64,000 nucleotides of DNA. Source: DASWVC01 sp036401335 (GTDB taxonomy: Bacteria > Verrucomicrobiota > Verrucomicrobiia > Chthoniobacterales > JAFAMB01). The notes beneath the pieces are model-generated. The model was not told where the DNA came from. It saw nothing but the letters and a program-made list of their open reading frames with translations, and searched no databases. Where the stretch lies: positions 1 to 64,000 of the forward strand of contig DASWVC010000033.1 in assembly GCA_036401335.1 (NCBI GenBank). The letters are read 5' to 3'. How positions within the stretch are numbered: position 1 is the stretch's first letter; the number at the start of each line of letters is the position of its first letter. The position numbers and the translations under genes are program-made. Of the stretch, positions 58,195-64,000 are shown piece by piece.

Positions 58195-61100
58195 TCATTC
58201 TTTCCGTACCGCCCGGAGAAGGGCTGGAAGGACCAGCAACACGAGCGGCAGTTGAAAACAGAGCCCGGAGATGATCGCGATGGCCAGCGGCCGAAGCATG
58301 GCCGCACCTTCTCCCAAACCGAGCGCCAACGGCGCCAAGGCCAGGATCGCGGCGATTGTCGTCATCGCGATCGGGCGCATCCGGTTGAGGCCGGCCACGA
58401 TGAGACGGTCGGGGCCCGACTGCTCCCGAAGTTCAGAATAGTAAAAGATCGAAACCTCCGTGACGATTCCGACGACCATGGTCATTCCCATGCGGGAGGT
58501 GATGTTAAATTCCGTCCCGGTAAGCCATAACCCGACGTAAACGGCCGCCACAGCCAGAAAGGCAATGCCTAGCATGGCAAGCGCCACCCGGAAACTTTCA
58601 TAAAGGAACACCAGCAGCAGGAAGGTCAGGATCACGGCCGCCGCCAGCACCACCGTGAGGCCCTGAAACGCAATCTGCTGCTGCTCGTACAACCCACCCA
58701 AGGCATAGGGAACCGTGGCGGGCACCACCCCCGGCTGTGCGAGCACGCGTTTCACCTCGGTAACCGTGGAACCGAGGTCCCGCCCGCTAATCCGGGCCGT
58801 GACCGCCACCATGCGTTTCAAGTCCTCCCGTTTGATCTCCGGTTGGCCGCTCGTCGCAGTGAGCTTCGCAACGCGAGCCAGCGGGAAAAGGTGTCCATCG
58901 GGGGCCCGGATGAGCAAACGCTCCACTTGAGGCGTGATTTGGCGATCGTGCTCCGGGACCCACACCCTCACCCCGATCAGCTTGGGTGGCTGCAGGACCC
59001 GGGTCGCCACATCCCCGGACAAATAACTCGTTAGCACCTTGGTGATGGCATCCGGGTCCATGCCTTCGAGCACGGCCTTTCTGCGGTCGACCTCGACGCT
59101 GAGGGCGTCGCCCGCGGGAGTGATTCCGTTCTTAACTTCCACCACGCCCCGCACGTGCGAAACGGCTTCTGCCACTTTGGGAGCGAGGGTCTGCAAGCCT
59201 TGTTCATCGTCGGAAAATAACTTGATTTCGATCGGTTGCGGCACGCTCGTCAGGTCGCCAATAAGGTCTTCCATCACTTGGGCCGTTTCCACTTGAAGGC
59301 TAGGGATGGTCTGCCCGATTTGCTGGCGGACGTCGTCCATGACCGCTTCTACTCCCCGGCGCGGCAGCGGACGGAGGCGCACGAAGAAATCGCCGCTGTT
59401 TGTTTCGTTGAGGTCACCACCTAATCCAAGCCCTGTTCGGCGTGAGTAGGTTTGCGTCTCCGGCAGCTTTCGCAAAATGCCTTCGACCTGGCGCAGCAGC
59501 CGATCGGTCTCGGCGAGGGAGGTGCCCGGAAGCGAATGGTAATCAAGAATGAATCCGCCTTCATCCATGGCCGGCATGAACCCGGAAGAAACGTGTTGGA
59601 AGGCAAAAATTCCAAGCACTGCCGTGGGCAAGCAGATCAGCAGGATGAAGGCGGGCCGACGAACGAAAAACCCGGCCAGCCGCCGGTACCCTCGATCCAG
59701 CCGTCCCGCGTGAGGCTGAGGATGCGTGCGGGACCGAACGCCACGGTGCAGGCAACGGGCAGCAACCGCGGGCAGCACGAGCCAGGAGATCAGCAGCGAG
59801 AGGATCAGGCTGGCTGCCATGGTGAGTGATAGGGCCTTGAAAAACGCGCCCGTCACCCCCGACAAAAAGGCCAGCGGAGCAAAAATGATGACCGTGGCGG
59901 TGGAGGAGGCCAGCAACGGCTCAGAGAACTCACGGGCCGCCGTCAACACGGAACTGCCCTCGCCTTCTTGCTGGCGGCGCACAATGTGCTCTGCCATGAC
60001 GATCGCATCGTCAATGATCAGGCCCACAGCGGCCGCGATGCCGCCCAACGTCATAATGTTTAAGCTCATCTTGAGCACGCCGAGGAGCAGGATCGTCGAA
60101 CAGAGGACCGCGGGAACCGTGACGGCGGCGATGGCGGTGATCCGCCAGTCACGCAGAAACCCAAGCAGCACCAGGATCGCAAGTCCGATGCCAATCAGGA
60201 CCGCGTCCCGAGTGCTGGTGGCGGAAGAAGTGATCAGCTGCCCTTGGTCGTACCAATCGGCGACGCGGACGTCAGCCGGGATGGATGTTCCCAACGCGCT
60301 CAGCTTGCGCTTTATGCCGGCGGCAATCTGCACCGTGTTGCCGCCGGGTTGCTGGTAAACCTGGAAGAGCACGGCGTCGTGGGCATCCGCCGTCACGCGG
60401 GTCCACCGTGGTTCGGTGCTGCGTTCAATCGTAGCGACATCGCCCAGGAAAAGCGTGCCGGAGGAACCGGAGGCAATCACCACCTTCGGCAGGTCCGCAA
60501 AGGATTTCAGGCGGGTGTCAGAAATGACGAGATAGAGTTTCTCGGACTCCTCAAGTTTGCCTACGGCTGAAAGAACGTTCTGGGCCGCGAGCACCGCGGA
60601 CACGTCCGTGATGGTGAGCTTCAAGGCCTGCAGCTTCGGCAGGTCAACGACGACCCGGTATTCTTCGGTCTGTCCGCCTTGCACCCCAACTTGCGCAACG
60701 CCCGGCACCGTGGCCAGGGCAGGCCGCACCGTGTAGCTGGCGAGGTCGCGCAGTTCTTGCAGGGGACGGTGATCGGAAGTGAGGCTGTAGGCAATCACCG
60801 GGAACACGGTGGGGTCCATGCGCAACACGTTGAAGGTGGTGCCCGGCGGCAGGGCGGAGAGCACCTTGTTGATCTGGGACTCCACCTGGAGCATGGCCGC
60901 CACCATGTCTTCGCCCCAATCGAAATTCACATTGACCTCTGCGCTTCCCCGAGTCGTGTTTGAACGAACGCCGCGAACTCCGGGAATGGCGCGAACGGCT
61001 TCCTCGACGGGAATTGTTGCCTCGATGGCCATGCGTTCCGCCGGCCGGTCGCCGGCATCAAGGCTGATGCGGACGCGCGGAAAGTCCACCTGCGGAAACA

Positions 61101-61206
61101 GGCTCACCGGCAACTGCCATGCCGTGACGGCCCCCGCCAAGGCGAGGACCGTCACCAGACTAACCAGAAACCGGGCGTGGCGGGAGGCCCATTCAACGGG
61201 ATTCAT
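58195..61206 (-). CDS. RND efflux transporter permease (AcrB/CzcA superfamily)
   Basis: Inner-membrane proton-driven pump of 1003 residues. Twelve helices are expected. The first is at about 12-32, followed by a periplasmic porter domain (SLFPQVDFPRVRISLDAGDRPAE, EEAVRAIPGVRGVRSNTTRGSAEV). TM4 carries the proton-relay Asp pair in GLIIDDAIVMAEHIVRR. The second half repeats the fold, with PLALGLGEGAAMLRPLAIAIISG near the end. Substrate is not clear: no metal-specific Met or Glu triplet was identified, so drug or metal efflux both remain possible. Its ATG overlaps the adaptor stop by 14 bases. Confidence 0.93.
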   Translation of the reverse strand: MNPVEWASRHARFLVSLVTVLALAGAVTAWQLPVSLFPQVDFPRVRISLDAGDRPAERMAIEATIPVEEAVRAIPGVRGVRSNTTRGSAEVNVNFDWGEDMVAAMLQVESQINKVLSALPPGTTFNVLRMDPTVFPVIAYSLTSDHRPLQELRDLASYTVRPALATVPGVAQVGVQGGQTEEYRVVVDLPKLQALKLTITDVSAVLAAQNVLSAVGKLEESEKLYLVISDTRLKSFADLPKVVIASGSSGTLFLGDVATIERSTEPRWTRVTADAHDAVLFQVYQQPGGNTVQIAAGIKRKLSALGTSIPADVRVADWYDQGQLITSSATSTRDAVLIGIGLAILVLLGFLRDWRITAIAAVTVPAVLCSTILLLGVLKMSLNIMTLGGIAAAVGLIIDDAIVMAEHIVRRQQEGEGSSVLTAAREFSEPLLASSTATVIIFAPLAFLSGVTGAFFKALSLTMAASLILSLLISWLVLPAVAARCLHRGVRSRTHPQPHAGRLDRGYRRLAGFFVRRPAFILLICLPTAVLGIFAFQHVSSGFMPAMDEGGFILDYHSLPGTSLAETDRLLRQVEGILRKLPETQTYSRRTGLGLGGDLNETNSGDFFVRLRPLPRRGVEAVMDDVRQQIGQTIPSLQVETAQVMEDLIGDLTSVPQPIEIKLFSDDEQGLQTLAPKVAEAVSHVRGVVEVKNGITPAGDALSVEVDRRKAVLEGMDPDAITKVLTSYLSGDVATRVLQPPKLIGVRVWVPEHDRQITPQVERLLIRAPDGHLFPLARVAKLTATSGQPEIKREDLKRMVAVTARISGRDLGSTVTEVKRVLAQPGVVPATVPYALGGLYEQQQIAFQGLTVVLAAAVILTFLLLVFLYESFRVALAMLGIAFLAVAAVYVGLWLTGTEFNITSRMGMTMVVGIVTEVSIFYYSELREQSGPDRLIVAGLNRMRPIAMTTIAAILALAPLALGLGEGAAMLRPLAIAIISGLCFQLPLVLLVLPALLRAVRKE

Positions 61207-62293
61207 CGCCCGTGGCGGCCTCCACCCGCATGCCGTCCGTGAGTTCGCGATGGCCTTGAACCACCACGGCATCTCCGGAGCGGATCGTGCCATCCGTCAG
61301 CTCGATCTCATCGTCGTTCTGCAGCCCAAGATGCACCGGGATCCGCTGCGCCTTTCCTTCCCGAACGACGAAGAGGACCGGTTCGCCTTGGTCCTCAAAG
61401 ACGGCCCGTCGGGGTACCACGACCCCTTCGTGCGCAGCCACCTCGATATTTCCTTGCACGTAAGCGTTCAGCAGCAGACTGCCTGGTTGGGGAAGGGCCA
61501 CGTAGACGTCCACCAACCGCGTGGTCGCGTTGACTTGTCCGGAGACCAGTTTCACCGTGCCTTCCCACGTCGCCGCCGCAGGGTCATCGGAGGGTCCCAG
61601 GGCCACCTTCTCGCCCGGCGCGACCCGCCCGGCGGCGCCCGGTTCAACGCCCAACCGGACTTGCAGGTCGTCACCAGACGCGACTTCCACGATGGCGGTG
61701 CCTGCGGGCGCCAACTGGCCGTCTTGCACGCCGATTCGGGCCACCAAACCATCGACGTCCGCGATCGCTTGCTCGGATGGATGCACCCCCTCATCCCGCA
61801 GGCTGGCCAATTGCAGGTCGGCGTCCGTCGCGCCCTTTTCGGCTGCGCCGAGCTCCTGGACGGTTGCCAGCTTAAGGTCAAAGCGCCGCCGCGTCTGATC
61901 AAGGTCCCGATGGGCCATCCGGGCGGCGTTTTCGGCTTGGTGCAGTTGGAGCAAGGTCGCGGCGCTGGCGTCGACCTCGACCAGGGGTTGACCCCGTTTG
62001 ACCGGTTCACCCGGAGCCACCAGGACGTGGCGCACCCGCGTTTCGAAAGCGCGGGTAACGGTGTGGGTGCTGCCCGGTTCCGCCGTCACGGAGCCGAAGG
62101 CCGTGCACGTTTCCGCGATCCTTTTTCGCGAGGCAACAGCGACGACGACTTTGGCCACTGGTTCAGCCTCGTGGTCCTCCGGGTGTTCCGCTCCGGGGTG
62201 CGGCGCACAACCCAGCAGCAGAAGTGCAAACCCGGCATGAAACGCACGGCGGAACACAGGCCACCCGGGCTGCCGCCCGCCCCGGAACCTCAC
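61193..62293 (-). CDS. RND efflux periplasmic adaptor (membrane fusion protein), lipoprotein
   Basis: A 366-residue adaptor. GTG 62293 is chosen: it forms a GTGA overlap with the TGA of the outer-membrane gene and has GGAGG 7 bases upstream. ATG 62323 lies deeper in that gene. The signal ends LLLLGCAPHPG, a lipobox, so it is probably lipid-anchored. The barrel-sandwich/lipoyl half is VRHVLVAPGEPVKRGQPLVEVDA. A helical hairpin (LHQAENAARMAHRDLDQTRRRF...) and the beta-barrel WEGTVKLVSGQVNATTRLVDVYV follow, and the end is a membrane-proximal domain. It joins the RND pump to the outer-membrane channel. Confidence 0.92.
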   Translation of the reverse strand: MRFRGGRQPGWPVFRRAFHAGFALLLLGCAPHPGAEHPEDHEAEPVAKVVVAVASRKRIAETCTAFGSVTAEPGSTHTVTRAFETRVRHVLVAPGEPVKRGQPLVEVDASAATLLQLHQAENAARMAHRDLDQTRRRFDLKLATVQELGAAEKGATDADLQLASLRDEGVHPSEQAIADVDGLVARIGVQDGQLAPAGTAIVEVASGDDLQVRLGVEPGAAGRVAPGEKVALGPSDDPAAATWEGTVKLVSGQVNATTRLVDVYVALPQPGSLLLNAYVQGNIEVAAHEGVVVPRRAVFEDQGEPVLFVVREGKAQRIPVHLGLQNDDEIELTDGTIRSGDAVVVQGHRELTDGMRVEAATGDESR

Positions 62294-63660
62294 GCACCGC
62301 CCTCCTGATCCGGGAGGAAGCAACCGGCCGCCAACTCGAGCGCCACCCGGGCTTCGTGCAGTTGTTGTTTTAGCTTCAACAGCTGAATCCGCTTTTGATT
62401 GTAATTGGCCCTGGCCTGGTAGTAAGCGAGCACGTCGGCGTTCTGGCCCTGAAGCGCGGCCTGGGCCGTCTCGAGTAGGCGGGCCAAGGCGGGCAACGCG
62501 GCCGCGGCTGCGGCCACCTGAACGTTGAGCGACCGAAGGTCGGCGGTGGCTTCCGCGACGTCCGCCCGCGCTTGGAACAAACGGTTCGTGTACTCATCGT
62601 ACAGGCTTTGGCGGGTAGCCTTTTCGACCGCAATGCTGCCTTGGTTTCGATCAAAAATCGGCAGGTCAAACGAGAACGACAACCCGGTCGTGTGCACGTT
62701 GCTCGTGTCGCTCGCGTGGGAGAACCCCAGGTTCACCTTGGGAAGCTGCGCTAGCACCGCGGCGCGCAGCTTTGCGTCCTGGCTTTCGTAGCCGACCCGC
62801 AGACCCAGCAGATCCAGGCGCCGGTGCTCCAGCGCGGAAATCAACGCCCCGGCATCCGGGACACGCAAGGAGGCGGACAGGTTCGCTTCGGCCGGCAGGG
62901 GCAAAACGGTTTGCGGCGGTGCGCCCACCGCCCGGTTCAACGCCAGCGTCTGTTTCGCCAGATCCTGCTGCAGGCTGAGGTAAGTCGCCCGGGCATCGGT
63001 GCCGGTGGCCTGTGCCGCCGCGAGGTCGAGCGCGCTCTTTTGACGCTCGTTGACTGCCTGCTGTAACAGGCCGACGGCTTGTTGCTGGTCGGCATCGATG
63101 AGACGGGCCTCTTGCGCCTGAGCGTGCAGCGCCATGACGCGGTACCAAGCCAGCCTGGCCGCTTCGGCGGCCTGCCATTCAATCCAAGCCACGTCCAGCT
63201 CGATGGCCTGGGCGCTTTTCTTCGCCGCCCGTACCTTGGCGTTTCGGCTGACCACGGATGACACGTCCCAGCTGCCGGTGAAGCCGTAGGCCGTGACGGT
63301 TCCCAGCGTATGGCCGCCAGTGACAAAGTCCCGCGCGTAGCCCAGCGTCGGATTCGGCAACACGCCGGCCGAGAACGTTTGGGCAGCAGCCAATCCCCGG
63401 CGGTCGCGATCGGCCCGCAGGGCCGGGTTGGCGATCACCGCCAGGACGGCTACTTGGTCCGGGCCCAGGCCGTGCCGAAAGTCCAGACGGACGGGCTGGA
63501 GCAGCGGGTGCGCCACCTCCCTGGCGGCGATGGCAAGCCGATGCCGCGCCGGGAACCGCAGGGATTTTTGAACCCCGGCGGAGGTGAGCGGCTGGGCCGT
63601 GTAATGCGCACAGCTGACCACCGAAGCGGAGAGGGCAAGAAACCAAAGCCGCGTGCTCAT
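62290..63660 (-). CDS. TolC-like outer membrane efflux protein, lipoprotein
   Basis: A 456-residue member of the outer-membrane efflux family. MSTRLWFLALSASVVSC is a lipoprotein signal with Cys 17. Two repeated alpha/beta halves follow, with long helices: ANPALRADRDRRGLAAAQTFSAGVLPNPTLGYARD at the first hairpin and LDLLGLRVGYESQDAKLRAAVLAQLPKVNLGFSH at the second. Both carry the PNP/LPKV-type turn before a beta strand. It is the first recognised gene of the efflux operon, 4 bases after an unknown ORF. Confidence 0.9.
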   Translation of the reverse strand: MSTRLWFLALSASVVSCAHYTAQPLTSAGVQKSLRFPARHRLAIAAREVAHPLLQPVRLDFRHGLGPDQVAVLAVIANPALRADRDRRGLAAAQTFSAGVLPNPTLGYARDFVTGGHTLGTVTAYGFTGSWDVSSVVSRNAKVRAAKKSAQAIELDVAWIEWQAAEAARLAWYRVMALHAQAQEARLIDADQQQAVGLLQQAVNERQKSALDLAAAQATGTDARATYLSLQQDLAKQTLALNRAVGAPPQTVLPLPAEANLSASLRVPDAGALISALEHRRLDLLGLRVGYESQDAKLRAAVLAQLPKVNLGFSHASDTSNVHTTGLSFSFDLPIFDRNQGSIAVEKATRQSLYDEYTNRLFQARADVAEATADLRSLNVQVAAAAAALPALARLLETAQAALQGQNADVLAYYQARANYNQKRIQLLKLKQQLHEARVALELAAGCFLPDQEGGA

Positions 63661-63664
63661 ACGG

Positions 63665-64000
63665 TTACTTCCATCGTAAACTCTCCGCCACGCGCTGCCG
63701 CAAGGCACGGTGATCCGAGGCGGTTGGCGACCACACGCTCAAAATCTGCAGCTGGCGAGGCTGCAGAAAGATGTACACGCTGCACTCCAGGGAAGGAGGC
63801 GCGTCGATCGCCGGCCCTGGATTGCTGCGGAACTTGAGAAGGACCGCACGGCCGGCCGGCAGGTCAACTTCTTTCATCCGCCTCAGTCTTGCGGGCTTAG
63901 CTCCCCCCAAACTCTTTACTTCGGCGCCCGCCACCCCCAGCGCATCCAGATTTTCTGGATGGGCGCGCAGCGCGACCGTTCTAACCCGAATGCCCGCCAC
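63665..64000 (-). CDS. Hypothetical protein, truncated at the window edge
   Basis: The frame is open from the right edge to a stop at 63665, giving 111 or more residues. It contains RTVALRAHPENLDALGVAGAEVKSLGGA and a hydrophilic middle. A short hydrophobic strand (CSVYIFLQPRQLQILSVW) and a charged end (SDHRALRQRVAESLRWK) follow. I do not recognise a family. It ends 4 bases before the TolC-like ATG, so it is probably the upstream gene of the same operon. The GTG at the edge may be internal. Confidence 0.55.
   Translation of the reverse strand: MAGIRVRTVALRAHPENLDALGVAGAEVKSLGGAKPARLRRMKEVDLPAGRAVLLKFRSNPGPAIDAPPSLECSVYIFLQPRQLQILSVWSPTASDHRALRQRVAESLRWK

Noticed and set aside
60809..62308. 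499-codon plus-strand frame
   Set aside because: Antisense to the RND pump and its adaptor, with no recognisable domain.

Overview
This G+C-rich window is a mostly housekeeping stretch of a free-living Gram-negative bacterium. The best guess is a member of the Verrucomicrobiota (PVC superphylum). The guess rests on the long, insertion-bearing form of IspG, a cdsA-dxr-rseP-ispG run, small RRM RNA-binding proteins, a tripartite RND pump, and intergenic repeats of the TAGGGCGGCGA type. No rRNA, tRNA or phylogenetic marker was aligned, so the assignment is an inference.

Layout. 1-3094 (+): end of hisC, then mnmE and pyrD. 3158-11124 (-): an RRM protein and an OsmC-like protein, then tatD, fabH, plsX, rpmF, a YceD/DUF177 gene, coaD, a Uma2-family nuclease and guaA. 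The lipid/ribosome cluster DUF177-rpmF-plsX-fabH reads in the usual order. 11300-13417 (+): aat, an ABC ATPase and a histidine phosphatase. 13543-18176 (-): serS, DUF72, an NlpC/P60 hydrolase and an M20 peptidase. 18408-22082 (+): smc. 22129-31166 (-): one long run from mtnP through a polysaccharide deacetylase and a dynamin-like GTPase to cdsA, dxr, rseP and ispG. 31167-32061: repeats, a dead EamA transporter and a possible small ORF. 32062-36090 (+): a free-standing one-module NRPS (C-A-T-TE). 36075-39395 (-): infA, a remnant RRM, a radical SAM protein, a thioredoxin-fold protein and DUF1460. 39561-42110 (+): yqeY, ispD and an M16 peptidase.

42163-50207 is a sugar regulon: a galactofuranose-type ABC transporter (ytfQ-ytfR-ytfT-yjfF), gluconokinase and a GntP permease, divergent from a LacI regulator. 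Two palindromic operator candidates lie between the arms. 50208-52143 is a decay zone holding fragments of a DJ-1/PfpI protein, an alpha/beta hydrolase and an alcohol dehydrogenase. An intact IS630-family element splits the dehydrogenase, and the flanking codons rejoin cleanly at a duplicated TA. 52144-54251 (-) holds a lycopene cyclase followed by an ECF sigma factor and a putative anti-sigma factor. Then come ilvD (+), a gutted FGGY sugar kinase, a secreted propeller/Calx-beta protein, and an RND efflux operon (OMP, MFP, RND) reaching the right edge.

Most unusual observations: (i) two related intergenic elements, built of GAACAGCAAT-type units in inverted orientation, that supply the stop codon of the upstream gene and abut the start codon of the downstream gene; (ii) the orphan NRPS with an altered condensation motif and a specificity code I cannot match; (iii) an RRM protein whose RNP1 half is missing in frame; (iv) the lycopene cyclase/ECF sigma/anti-sigma arrangement; (v) the IS630 insertion and its surrounding gene graveyard.
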